Under the pieces are notes generated by a model. The model was not told where the DNA came from, made no database searches, and saw only the letters and a list, made by a program, of their open reading frames with translations. Of a stretch of 64,000 nt of DNA, positions 8,465-17,157 are shown in pieces. A program made the position numbers and the translations under genes. Numbering within the stretch: the stretch's first letter is position 1; the number at the start of each line of letters is the position of its first letter. This DNA comes from Persicitalea sp963716085. Lineage in GTDB: Bacteria; Bacteroidota; Bacteroidia; Cytophagales; Spirosomataceae. The stretch lies in contig OY970288.1 of assembly GCA_963716085.1 (NCBI GenBank), forward strand, positions 124,001 to 188,000, given 5' to 3'.

Positions 8465-8918
8465 AGCGCTGACCGCCGCTCGTCCCGTCCATGAATACCA
8501 TATCAGCGTGACAAAACTGAATTTTAACTCGGAGCAGAAAACGCTGGAAATAAGCATTAGGGCTTTTACCGACGACCTGGAAAAGGGGCTTTCGATGGCC
8601 AACGACAAGCGCAGGATTATGCTGCGCAACGGCGACGACAACGGCCCGCTCGTAGAAAAATACCTGCGTAAACACTTCGCTCTCGCCGACCCCAATCGGA
8701 AGCTGCAACCTATTCAATACATCGGTAAAGAAGCCGAAGCCGACGCCACCTGGCTGTATTTGGAAGTACCCTTTTCGGGTAACCCCGAAGGCTGGGTCAT
8801 GAAAAACGAAATGCTCATGGAAGCCTTCGACGACCAGGTGAACATGGTCAACGCCAAGTGGGGCGACGACCGCAAGACCTATTTATTTAAAAAAGGAAAA
8901 AGCGTACAAGCGCTTTGA
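8397..8918 (+). CDS. DUF6702 family protein
   Basis: 173 residues, matching DUF6702, a family of unknown function almost restricted to Bacteroidota and usually next to rseP. After a hydrophobic N-terminal segment (IIHFSLFFIHLIALTAA) comes the conserved start HEYHISVTKLNFN, then LEISIRAFTDDLE, a central beta-sheet region and WLYLEVPFSGN. It is likely exported to the periplasm. The start is uncertain: ATG 8397 is the first in-frame codon after a stop, and the signal-like residues are encoded by AT-rich DNA that forms an inverted repeat with the region just upstream. Only 21 bases separate it from rseP. Confidence 0.8.
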   Translation: MNNALISGKPHIIHFSLFFIHLIALTAARPVHEYHISVTKLNFNSEQKTLEISIRAFTDDLEKGLSMANDKRRIMLRNGDDNGPLVEKYLRKHFALADPNRKLQPIQYIGKEAEADATWLYLEVPFSGNPEGWVMKNEMLMEAFDDQVNMVNAKWGDDRKTYLFKKGKSVQAL

Positions 8919-9033
8919 TCAATTTTGAATGAGTGACGGGGTCGCCCGTGCGATTTTGAATGAGTGAATAAATTGGCGTAAGCAACATTCTCTCATTCTC
9001 TCAATCACTCATTCTCCATTCTCTTGCCCTCGC
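8919..9033. repeat. Intergenic region built of GAATGAGTGA words
   Basis: TTTTGAATGAGTGA occurs twice in direct orientation (near 8923 and 8955) and the inverse TCACTCATTC occurs near 9005. The same word appears between other genes near 17028, 48285 and 54247. The two orientations can fold into a long weak hairpin between the DUF6702 and lon genes. No promoter consensus is visible here. Confidence 0.6.
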
Positions 9034-11550
9034 ATGAATTTTGAACACTCAGACTTATATAGTCAATTGCTGGTAAACGATTCTGATCTCGATAGCCTGG
9101 AAATAGTACCCATCGGAGGCCCTGACGGTCCCGAAGAACCCCTTGAACTGCCCGATGAACTGCCCATTATGCCTATCCGACATACGGTTTTGTTTCCGGG
9201 CATGGTCATTCCGGTGACGGTAGTAAGACAGAAAGCCATTCGGCTGGTCAAGAAAATCTACCGCAATTCCGACATCAACCTCCGCATCATGGGGGCGGTC
9301 ACGCAGGCCAAGCCCCAGAAGGAAGACCCCGGAGCCGAGGATCTCTATAAGATCGGCACGGTAGCCCACATCCTGAAAATGATCACGCTGCCCGATGGCA
9401 ACGTCACGATCATCGTGCAGGGCCGTCAGCGGTTCCAGATCAAGGAAATTGTCCGCGAAGACCCCTACATCACGGCCCGCATCGAGAGCATCGACGATGC
9501 ATTCGCCTCGCCCAAGCGCAAGGAATCCAAGGCACTACTGAACTCACTCCGCGACGGGGCGCACCGCATCATGCGGCTCAACCCCGAGATTCCGCAGGAG
9601 GCCCGCATTGCCCTCGACAACATCGAAAGCCCGGTTTTCCTGATTCACTTCCTGTCGTCCAACATCAACGTGGACGTGCCCGACAAGCAGAAACTGCTCG
9701 AAGAGAAGAACAGCCACAAGCAGGCCAATCTGCTGTTGCAATTCATGATGAAGGATATCGAGATGTTGGAACTCAAGCGCGAGATCCAGTCCAAGGCCAG
9801 CTCCGACATCGACCAGCAGCAGCGCGACTACTTCCTCCGCCAGCAAATCAAAGTGCTGAACGACGAACTCGGCATCGATAGTCCCGAGCGCGAAATGGAC
9901 GACCTGCGCATCAAGGCTCTGGATAAAAAATGGTCCAAAGAAGTACAGCACCATTTTGACCGGGAGATCAACAAGTTGCAGCGGCTCAACCCAATGGCCC
10001 CCGAGTACCCCGTCACGCTCAACTACCTCGAGACGCTGGTGGAGCTGCCCTGGGAGGAGTTCACCAAGGACAACTTCGACCTGGTGCGGGCGCAGAAAAT
10101 CCTGGATTCCGAACACTTTGGCCTGGAAAAAGTGAAGGAGCGCATTATTGAGTATCTGGCGGTTTTAAAATTAAAGCAGAATATGAAAGCCCCGATTCTG
10201 TGTCTGTATGGCCCGCCGGGCGTGGGCAAAACCTCGCTGGGCAAGTCGGTAGCCAAGGCGCTTAACCGCAAGTACATCCGCATGGCACTGGGCGGCGTCC
10301 ACGATGAGGCTGAAATTCGCGGTCATCGCAAAACGTACATCGGGGCCATGCCCGGAAAGGTGATTCAGCTCATCAAGCGGGCGGGTTCGTCCAATCCGGT
10401 ATTCATTCTGGATGAAATCGACAAGGTCAGCTCCGACTTCCGGGGCGACCCGGCTTCGGCCTTGCTGGAAGTACTCGACCCCGAGCAGAACGCCAAATTT
10501 ACCGACAACTTCATGGAGGTCGAGTATGACCTCTCGAAGGTACTTTTTATCGCCACCGCCAATTCGCTCGAAACCATCAACCCCGCCCTGCGCGATCGCA
10601 TGGAAATCATCCAGATGACGGGCTACACGATGGAGGAGAAACTGCAAATCGCCAAGAAGTACCTCGTTCCGAAACAGCGCAAGGAGAACGGCCTGAAAGC
10701 CACCAACGTCAAAATTGACGACAAGGCGCTGCAAAAGGTCATTGAAGGCTATACCCGCGAGTCGGGCGTCAGGAACCTGGAGCAGAAGGTCGGGACGCTC
10801 ATGCGTAAAGTTGCCAAGTCGATCGCGATGGAACAGGAGTACGCCAAAACCGTCAAAGTCGAGCAGGTCGAAAAGTTGCTGGGCGCGGAGATTTTTGATA
10901 AAGACCTCTACCAGGACAACGACATCGCGGGCGTGGTTACGGGTTTGGCCTGGACCTCGGTGGGCGGCGAAATCCTGTTTATCGAAACCAGTCTCAGCCG
11001 CGGCAAGGGCGTTCTGACGCTCTCGGGCCAGCTCGGCGACGTGATGAAGGAATCCGCCGTAACGGCCCTTTCCTACCTGAAAGCCCACGCCGAGCGGCTG
11101 GGCATCGACTACCGGGTGTTCAACCACTACGACCTGCACGTGCACGTGCCCGCCGGAGCAGTACCCAAGGATGGCCCATCGGCGGGTATTACGATGCTAA
11201 CTTCGATGGCCTCGATTTTCACCCAGCGACGCGTGAAGCCTTACGTGGCCATGACGGGCGAAATCACGCTGCGTGGCAAGGTGCTGCCCGTGGGTGGCAT
11301 CAAAGAGAAAATTCTGGCGGCGCGCCGCGCGGGTGTGAAGGAAATTATTCTCTGCGTAAAAAATAAGAAAGACGTAGACGAAGTCCAGGCCGACTACATC
11401 AAGGATATGTCGTTCCATTACGTAGACACGGTGGACGAAGTGCTGGCCGCTGCGCTGCTGCCCGAGACCGTCTCGCGGCCCATGAAGTTCGTTTATCCCG
11501 AAGAGAAAAAAGAGGAGACGAACAGCACCTCTCAGGTGGTGGTACTGTAA
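9034..11550 (+). CDS. lon: ATP-dependent protease Lon
   Basis: 838 residues with the full Lon layout: N-terminal LON substrate-binding domain (LPIMPIRHTVLFPGMVIPV), coiled helical region, AAA+ module with Walker A GPPGVGKTS (Lys399) and Walker B VFILDEIDK, and the C-terminal peptidase with catalytic Ser716 in DGPSAG and Lys759 in GIKEK. It degrades damaged and short-lived regulatory proteins in the cytoplasm. The start at 9034 gives a slightly long acidic N terminus before the LON domain, as in other members of the phylum. It is followed by a convergent-looking inverted repeat and an AsmA-like gene. Confidence 0.97.
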   Translation: MNFEHSDLYSQLLVNDSDLDSLEIVPIGGPDGPEEPLELPDELPIMPIRHTVLFPGMVIPVTVVRQKAIRLVKKIYRNSDINLRIMGAVTQAKPQKEDPGAEDLYKIGTVAHILKMITLPDGNVTIIVQGRQRFQIKEIVREDPYITARIESIDDAFASPKRKESKALLNSLRDGAHRIMRLNPEIPQEARIALDNIESPVFLIHFLSSNINVDVPDKQKLLEEKNSHKQANLLLQFMMKDIEMLELKREIQSKASSDIDQQQRDYFLRQQIKVLNDELGIDSPEREMDDLRIKALDKKWSKEVQHHFDREINKLQRLNPMAPEYPVTLNYLETLVELPWEEFTKDNFDLVRAQKILDSEHFGLEKVKERIIEYLAVLKLKQNMKAPILCLYGPPGVGKTSLGKSVAKALNRKYIRMALGGVHDEAEIRGHRKTYIGAMPGKVIQLIKRAGSSNPVFILDEIDKVSSDFRGDPASALLEVLDPEQNAKFTDNFMEVEYDLSKVLFIATANSLETINPALRDRMEIIQMTGYTMEEKLQIAKKYLVPKQRKENGLKATNVKIDDKALQKVIEGYTRESGVRNLEQKVGTLMRKVAKSIAMEQEYAKTVKVEQVEKLLGAEIFDKDLYQDNDIAGVVTGLAWTSVGGEILFIETSLSRGKGVLTLSGQLGDVMKESAVTALSYLKAHAERLGIDYRVFNHYDLHVHVPAGAVPKDGPSAGITMLTSMASIFTQRRVKPYVAMTGEITLRGKVLPVGGIKEKILAARRAGVKEIILCVKNKKDVDEVQADYIKDMSFHYVDTVDEVLAAALLPETVSRPMKFVYPEEKKEETNSTSQVVVL

Positions 11551-11553
11551 CGC

Positions 11554-11603
11554 GGGGGCGTTCATGTTCCACGACTGCCTCCGAAAGCAAAAGAAACGCC
11601 CCC
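11554..11603 (+). terminator. Possible weak terminator after lon
   Basis: GGGGGCGTT (11554-11562) and AACGCCCCC (11595-11603) form a perfect 9-bp inverted repeat around a 32-base loop. No T tract follows at once, so termination would be inefficient or Rho-dependent. Confidence 0.35.
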
Positions 11604-11666
11604 ACGCATACACCGCCCCCACTCCCCCACGTTTCCTTTTTTTTACACCAAACCTACCTCTGCATT

Positions 11667-12824
11667 TTGAAAAAGTCGGTAAAGATATTCCTGGGCATCG
11701 TCGTGGTATTGATCATCGCGCGGCTGCTGCTCCCTTACTTCGTCCTGAAGTACCTGAACAAAACGCTGGCCGATCTGGACGGCTACACGGGACACGTCGA
11801 TAATGTAGGAATTTCCCTTTACCGGGGCGCATATGAGATCGACAGCCTCAACATCCGCAAGGTCAACGGCAAGATCGAGGAGCCATTCATTGCCATTCCG
11901 AAGATGGATCTTTCGGTACAGTGGAAATCTCTTTTCAAGGGAAAACTCGTGGCGGAAGTGGTTTGCACGAATCCTGAAATAAATTTTGCCTTCAGCGAAG
12001 ACGAGGAAGCCAGCCAAACCGGCACAGAAACTGATTGGACCCAAGTACTCAAAGACCTGCTGCCAATCAATATCAACCGCTTTGCGGTTGTGGATGGCAC
12101 GATCAACCTGACCAACGTCGTCTCGCAGCCCAGCACTGATCTGTCGATGAAGAATTTTGACCTTGAGATCGCCAACATTCGCAACGTAGTGACCAACGAC
12201 GACAAGTTCCCCTCTCCCGTGAAAGCCTCCGGCGATCTACCCGGCTTCGGGGGCAAGATGACCTTCGACGCCGATATGCAGTTGCTGAAACAGATGCCGG
12301 ATTTTAACTACAATCTGAAGCTCGACGACCTGCAACTGGTCAAGCTCAACGCGCTGTCGAAGCGATACGCCGGCATCGACTTCGAGCAGGGTTCCCTCGA
12401 CCTGGTGAGCGAAATGGAGATGATCGATGGCAATCTGAAAGGCTACCTCAAACCCCTGACCCACGACATGAAAATATTCGAGTGGAATGAGGGCGACGGG
12501 CGCACCGTCACACAATTCATCGTGGAACTGCTGGCCGAAGGAGGCAACAAGCTGCTGGAAAACAAAGTAAAAGACCAGGTAGCGACCCGCATTCCGCTGA
12601 ATGGCACGGTAGAAAACATCGAAACCGGCATTTGGCCCACCATCATCGGCGTGCTGCGCAACGGTTACGTCAGCGCCCTGACCGACAGCTTCGACAACAC
12701 CCTCAGCGTAAAAGAGGCCTGGCAGCTCTTCCGCGAAGACCGCCGCGAGCAGCGCCAGGAACGCCGCGAAGAACGGCAGGAAAAGCGGGAGGAAAGAAAG
12801 GCGGAGCGGAAGGCGAAGGGGTAG
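11667..12824 (+). CDS. DUF748/AsmA-like membrane-anchored protein
   Basis: 385 residues. One N-terminal membrane helix (IFLGIVVVLIIARLLLPYFVLKYL) is followed by a long beta-rich periplasmic part typical of AsmA-like and DUF748 proteins (YTGHVDNVGISLYRGAYEIDSLNI, with repeated I-x-N-x-D-like strands). The last 35 residues are extremely rich in Arg and Glu (about 345-385) and probably form a charged helix. Relatives of AsmA transfer or organise envelope lipids; that role is an inference. The start codon must be TTG at 11667, because no in-frame ATG precedes the membrane helix. Confidence 0.75.
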   Translation: MKKSVKIFLGIVVVLIIARLLLPYFVLKYLNKTLADLDGYTGHVDNVGISLYRGAYEIDSLNIRKVNGKIEEPFIAIPKMDLSVQWKSLFKGKLVAEVVCTNPEINFAFSEDEEASQTGTETDWTQVLKDLLPININRFAVVDGTINLTNVVSQPSTDLSMKNFDLEIANIRNVVTNDDKFPSPVKASGDLPGFGGKMTFDADMQLLKQMPDFNYNLKLDDLQLVKLNALSKRYAGIDFEQGSLDLVSEMEMIDGNLKGYLKPLTHDMKIFEWNEGDGRTVTQFIVELLAEGGNKLLENKVKDQVATRIPLNGTVENIETGIWPTIIGVLRNGYVSALTDSFDNTLSVKEAWQLFREDRREQRQERREERQEKREERKAERKAKG

Positions 12825-12899
12825 TACCTTAGTGCCTAAGTACCAGAGTGAAGTGAACTCCACCACTCAGGTACTAAGGTACTTTGGTACTAAGGTACT
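12823..12899. terminator. Bidirectional inverted repeat between convergent genes
   Basis: AGTACCTTAGT (12823-12833) is the inverse of ACTAAGGTACT, which occurs twice (12873-12883 and 12889-12899). It lies exactly between two converging genes and can form either of two hairpins. No T tract is present. Confidence 0.5.
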
Positions 12900-12900
12900 C

Positions 12901-13728
12901 CTACAAAACCACCGTCCGATTATCGTGAATAAATACCCGGTCGTTGAAGACTAGTTTAAGCGCCTTCGACAGCACTAGCTTTTCCGTATCGCGCCCCAAA
13001 GTAGCCATGTCGGCGGGAGTGAGGCTGTGGTTTACTTCCTTTACATCCTGCGCGATGATCGGACCTTCGTCCAGGTCGTCATTGACAAAATGGGCGGTGG
13101 CTCCGATGATTTTTACGCCCCGGTTGTACGCCTGCCGGTAGGGGCTTGCCCCCATAAAGGCGGGCAGGAACGAGTGATGGATGTTGACGATGCGATTGTT
13201 GTATTGCTGCACGAAGTTGGGCGTCAGTACGCGCATGTACTTGGCCAGCACCAGGTACTCGGGCTGGTATACCTCCAAAGTCCGAAGAACGGCTTCCTCG
13301 TGTTCCTCGCGGCTCTTGTGTTCGTGCGTCACGAAATGGAAGGGTATCCCGAACTTGCTCACCAACGGTTGCAGAACATTGTAATTACTCACGACCGCCT
13401 GAATGTTAGCGTCCAGTTCGTCGAAGGCGTAGCGGATCAGCAACTCAGCCAGGCAGTGGTGTTCCTTGGTCACCAATAGTACCACATCTTTTTTCCTTGT
13501 CGGATTGATCCGCAGTTCGATGCCTTCGGGAATCTCGGCGTGCAGCGTTTTGGTGAGCTGCGTCAGATCGGCGTCTCCCTCGAATTCCGTCCGCATGAAA
13601 AACCGTCCCGACGGGCTGACGTACTCGTCGTTTTTGATGATGTTCTGTTGGTTCTCGAACAGCACTCGGGTCACAAGGTAGATCAGCCCCTTGTGGTCGG
13701 GGCCGTTCATAAGTAAAACGTGGTTCAT
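12901..13728 (-). CDS. purU: Formyltetrahydrofolate deformylase
   Basis: Hydrolyses 10-formyl-tetrahydrofolate to formate and tetrahydrofolate, supplying formate for purine synthesis and balancing one-carbon pools. 275 residues, full length. An N-terminal ACT domain (about 1-80, starting HVLLMNGPDHKGLI) is followed by the formyltransferase fold with Asn183-Ile-His-His in NIHHSFLPAF and Asp220 in NDDLDEGPIIAQ, matching the catalytic Asn, His and Asp of the family. It is transcribed alone on the minus strand; its neighbours are convergent or divergent. Confidence 0.95.
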   Translation of the reverse strand: MNHVLLMNGPDHKGLIYLVTRVLFENQQNIIKNDEYVSPSGRFFMRTEFEGDADLTQLTKTLHAEIPEGIELRINPTRKKDVVLLVTKEHHCLAELLIRYAFDELDANIQAVVSNYNVLQPLVSKFGIPFHFVTHEHKSREEHEEAVLRTLEVYQPEYLVLAKYMRVLTPNFVQQYNNRIVNIHHSFLPAFMGASPYRQAYNRGVKIIGATAHFVNDDLDEGPIIAQDVKEVNHSLTPADMATLGRDTEKLVLSKALKLVFNDRVFIHDNRTVVL

Positions 13729-13971
13729 TTTTAGTGGAGAATTGAGAAGGGAGAGTTGAGAATGTTTCTATCCGGCCTCTGAGAGTCCTTCACAAAGTAA
13801 CGACAAAGCAGGCTGGGACAAAAATTCTGCTTTCAGTGATTACCTCTCGATAGTTCAAGGCCAGGATTGTGAGTAAAGCCGCCGTCTGATTTTCTTTATT
13901 TACTAAATGAGTTTCTCAAAGCCTGATTTTTTTGTAAAAAGCTTTCAACCAATAATTTGACATTCTTAAAA

Positions 13972-14838
13972 ATGAAAAAAATACTCGCACTTCTTACCAT
14001 AATAGCTTTCGTTGGCCTGGATTTTTCGGATGCTCTGGCGCAGAAAAAAGGCAAACCACTCTACACGCATCCGCTGGGCGTACAGGCCTACACTTACCGC
14101 AATCACTGGGACAAAGGCGTAGCGGCAGTGCTGGACACGATCCAGAAACTGGGCATCACCGAATTGGAAACGGGTGTGCCAAAGGGGCTGACGCCCGAGG
14201 CGTTCCGCAAAATGTGCACCGCGCGCGGGATCGACATCGTGGGTACCGGGGCGGGCTACGAGCAGATCACGAAAGACCCGATGCCGACCGTTGAGCAAGC
14301 AAAGGCGCTGGGGGCCAAGTTCGTGATGGTAGCCTGGATACCGCACAAGCGCGGCAACTTCACGCTCGACAACGCCAAGCAAGCCGTCGCCGACTTCAAC
14401 CGCGTGGGGAAAATCTTGAAAGACAACGGCCTCACTTTCTGCTACCACACCCACGGCTACGAGTTCCAGCCTTACGAGGACGGGACATTGATGGATTATA
14501 TGATCAAAAACACTGATCCCAAATATGTCTCATTCGAGATGGATGTGCTGTGGACGCACTTCGGTGGTGGCGATCCGGTGGCGTTGCTCAACAAATACGG
14601 CAGCCGCTGGAAGCTGATGCACCTCAAGGATCTCAAGAAGGGCGTTCCGGGCGACCTGACGGGCGGCACACCCCACGAGAATGACGTACCGCTCGGCACC
14701 GGGCAAATCGACATGGAGAACGTGATCCGGACAGCTAAGAAAGTCGGCATCAAGCACTTCTTCATCGAGGACGAGAGCGAGCAGGAACTTGCGTTCGTGC
14801 CGCAGAGTATCGAGTACCTAAAGGAGTTGCGGCAGTAG
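13972..14838 (+). CDS. Secreted sugar phosphate isomerase/epimerase-like protein
   Basis: 288 residues with a signal peptide (MKKILALLTIIAFVGLDFSDALA, cut before QKKGK). The body is a xylose-isomerase-like TIM barrel: GVQAYTYR at the first strand, TELETG, VMVAWIPH, FCYHTHGYEF, SFEMDVLWTHFGGGD and HLKDLKKG, with the conserved His, Glu and Asp metal ligands at strand ends. Such exported isomerases are common in Bacteroidota and often act on modified sugars; the substrate here cannot be read. The ATG at 13972 fits the signal peptide better than a TTG five codons earlier. The Fic gene starts directly after the stop codon. The preceding 243 bases hold no gene. Confidence 0.85.
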   Translation: MKKILALLTIIAFVGLDFSDALAQKKGKPLYTHPLGVQAYTYRNHWDKGVAAVLDTIQKLGITELETGVPKGLTPEAFRKMCTARGIDIVGTGAGYEQITKDPMPTVEQAKALGAKFVMVAWIPHKRGNFTLDNAKQAVADFNRVGKILKDNGLTFCYHTHGYEFQPYEDGTLMDYMIKNTDPKYVSFEMDVLWTHFGGGDPVALLNKYGSRWKLMHLKDLKKGVPGDLTGGTPHENDVPLGTGQIDMENVIRTAKKVGIKHFFIEDESEQELAFVPQSIEYLKELRQ

Positions 14839-15618
14839 ATGAAACTCCAACTACTTAGCGGTAAATACTTTTCCGCCTACCAAGAACAGTTACCTTTCGA
14901 TTTGAAAAAGGCGTTCGAAAGCTTAGGCGGAAAGTCACCCACGGCGGAAGGTTTCAAATTTCATTTAGCCAATTCCGCTGTGCATTCTTCCAACATTGAG
15001 GGAAACACCGTCGATTTCGACACCTATCTTAAAGCCGCCGAACACGGTCTGCATCTCAAAACAAAGGAAATTCGGGAAATAGAGGACTTGATCGAAGCGT
15101 ATCAGTTTGCCGGAGAAAACGACATTTCCTTAAAAAACATCCTGAAAACCCACAAATTGCTGTCGGCTTCGCTTTTACTCAAAAAAGAGCGCGGCAAGAT
15201 AAGGAAAGTCGATGTCGGCATCCGCAGCAGCGGACGGCTGATTTACCTGGCCGTAGAGCCGGAGTTTGTCAGAGCCGAACTGAAAAAGCTGCTGGCAGAC
15301 ATCGACGCGTTGCTGGCGGCACCGCTCACGGTCGAGGAAACTTTCTATTACGCCGCCTACGTTCACTTGGTTTTCGTGAACATCCATCCGTTCGTAGATG
15401 GCGACGGCCGCGCCACCCGGCTTTTGGAAAAATGGTTTTTGGCAAAAAAACTGGGCGAAAAAGCGTGGTTCGTTACTTCCGAGAAAAACTACTGGGATCA
15501 GCGCCCCGCTTACTACCGCAACCTGCAACTGGGCGTCAATTACTACGAAGTGAAGTACGAACGCAGTCTGCCGTTTTTGCTGATGCTGCCGGAAGCGCTC
15601 AGAGAACCAGAATATTAG
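14839..15618 (+). CDS. Fic family protein with N-terminal inhibitory motif
   Basis: Fic proteins transfer AMP or another nucleotide part to a hydroxyl side chain of a target protein. 259 residues. The catalytic loop is HPFVDGDGR (His183 to Arg191), one residue off the consensus HPFxxGNGR: Asn is replaced by Asp189, a change also found in some active members. The N-terminal helix holds the class II inhibitory motif SSNIEG (Ser50, Glu54), which blocks ATP binding until released. ATG 14839 follows the TAG of the isomerase with no gap. The target is unknown, and linkage to the secreted isomerase may only be by position. Confidence 0.88.
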   Translation: MKLQLLSGKYFSAYQEQLPFDLKKAFESLGGKSPTAEGFKFHLANSAVHSSNIEGNTVDFDTYLKAAEHGLHLKTKEIREIEDLIEAYQFAGENDISLKNILKTHKLLSASLLLKKERGKIRKVDVGIRSSGRLIYLAVEPEFVRAELKKLLADIDALLAAPLTVEETFYYAAYVHLVFVNIHPFVDGDGRATRLLEKWFLAKKLGEKAWFVTSEKNYWDQRPAYYRNLQLGVNYYEVKYERSLPFLLMLPEALREPEY

Positions 15619-15649
15619 CAGAAAAACTACCCTCGACTCAACGTTAAAA

Positions 15650-17032
15650 ATGAACATTTTACAAGAACTGAAAGGCAACGAAAGCCTTTCGTCGGTACCC
15701 GAGCCGGAACTGCAATGGCTCGTGGACAATGCCGGAATCATCGAAGTGCCGGAAGGCGAACACCTATACCAGAACGGTGACCCGGTGGATCATCTCCTTA
15801 TCATTATTGAGGGACGCTTGCGAATGTTTATCAATCGCAACGGGCAGCACCGAGAACTGGGCCTCAACGAGAAACACTACATAGGCGGACTTCTGCCTTA
15901 CTCACGAATGAAAACGGGGGCGGCCAGCGCCGTCGCGCTGGAACAAACGACCGTGCTGCGGCTGCACCGCGACAAGTTTCCCGTGATGATCGCCACCCAA
16001 CAAGAATTGGTCGAAGCTTTGGTTCACCTGATGCTGGACCGCGTCCGCAGCTTCACCAAACTCGACCAGCAGAACGAAAAGATGATCTCGCTCGGCAAGC
16101 TGTCGGCGGGCTTGGCGCACGAGCTCAACAACCCGGCTTCTGCCGTGGTGCGTAGTGCCTCGGCTCTCAAGAAGCATCTGGGTTTTATCCCGGATAAGTT
16201 CAAGAAAATTATCCAGATCGACTCGGACGAAGAGAAGGTCGATCGCGTGAACGACATCCTGGCGGGCATTCTGCAACGCGGCGTGCCGGAACAGACCTTG
16301 ATGGAACGCTCCAGGCTGGAAGACGAGCTGACCGACTGGCTGGAAGACCACGAGGTAGAGGATAGCTTTGAAATCGCCGAGTCTTTTGCCGAGTACGGCG
16401 TCAGGCTGGAAGAACTCGAAGCATTCGGCGAGCAGACACAGCCGAAGGATCTGTCGGCCGTGCTGGGGTGGCTCAACGGCGTGCTGACGACCGAAAAAAT
16501 GGTGGACGAAATCGGCGAAGCATCCCAGCGCATCGGCGATTTGGTGCATTCCATCAAGGAGTACTCGCACATGGACGGCGGTTCCGACAAGAAAACGGTT
16601 GTGCTGCGCGATGGCGTGAATAGTACCCTGCGCATTCTGCAACACAAAATAAAAGCCAATCATGTGAAGGTGAAGGTAGACATGCCCGACGATCTGCCAA
16701 AGATGAAGGTCAGTCCGGGCGAGATGAATCAGGTATGGACCAACCTCATCGACAACGCCATCGACGCTCTGCCCGAGGCGGGCGAAATCCGCATCGAGGC
16801 CCGGCAAGACCGCGATTTCGTCAATACCAAGATCATCGACAACGGCACCGGCATTCCTGCCGATGTACTCGAACAAATATTTGATCCTTTCTTCACTACC
16901 AAAGAAATAGGCAAAGGCAGCGGCCTGGGTCTGGAAATCGCCCAGAACATCGTCAAGCGCCACAACGGCCAAATCAAAGTCACCTCAAAGCCAGGGCATA
17001 CGGAGTTCAGCGTGTGCCTGCCTATTCAATGA
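15650..17032 (+). CDS. Histidine kinase with cyclic-nucleotide-binding domain
   Basis: 460 residues without membrane segments. A CRP-like cyclic-nucleotide-binding domain occupies about 10-130 (VPEGEHLYQNGDPVDHLLIIIEGRLR). A dimerisation/H-box follows, with phospho-acceptor His157 in LAHELNNPAS, then a long insert, and an HATPase domain with N box NLIDNAID, G1 DNGTGIP, F box FDPFFTTK and G2 GKGSGLGLEI. It is a soluble sensor kinase that may respond to a nucleotide or, as with some degenerate CRP domains, another signal. The next gene encodes a receiver domain fused to an oxidoreductase, its likely partner. Confidence 0.93.
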   Translation: MNILQELKGNESLSSVPEPELQWLVDNAGIIEVPEGEHLYQNGDPVDHLLIIIEGRLRMFINRNGQHRELGLNEKHYIGGLLPYSRMKTGAASAVALEQTTVLRLHRDKFPVMIATQQELVEALVHLMLDRVRSFTKLDQQNEKMISLGKLSAGLAHELNNPASAVVRSASALKKHLGFIPDKFKKIIQIDSDEEKVDRVNDILAGILQRGVPEQTLMERSRLEDELTDWLEDHEVEDSFEIAESFAEYGVRLEELEAFGEQTQPKDLSAVLGWLNGVLTTEKMVDEIGEASQRIGDLVHSIKEYSHMDGGSDKKTVVLRDGVNSTLRILQHKIKANHVKVKVDMPDDLPKMKVSPGEMNQVWTNLIDNAIDALPEAGEIRIEARQDRDFVNTKIIDNGTGIPADVLEQIFDPFFTTKEIGKGSGLGLEIAQNIVKRHNGQIKVTSKPGHTEFSVCLPIQ

Positions 17033-17120
17033 GTGAATGAGTGAATTTAAGTTGCGTAAGGTATAAATTCAAGTAATTTTTAAATTAAAGGCCTGAATCA
17101 TAAGATGGTGGATATCTGGA

Positions 17121-17152
17121 ACTGTCCACTGTCCACTGTCAATTGTCAACTG
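17121..17152. repeat. GTCCACTGTC-type intergenic repeat, copy 1
   Basis: A run of CCACTGTCCAC, GTCAA and TGTCAACT units directly before the response-regulator gene. The inverse copy, with two transitions over about 25 bases, is at 52666-52694. GAATGAGTGA words occur just upstream at 17028-17045. Confidence 0.7.
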
Positions 17153-17157
17153 AATAA

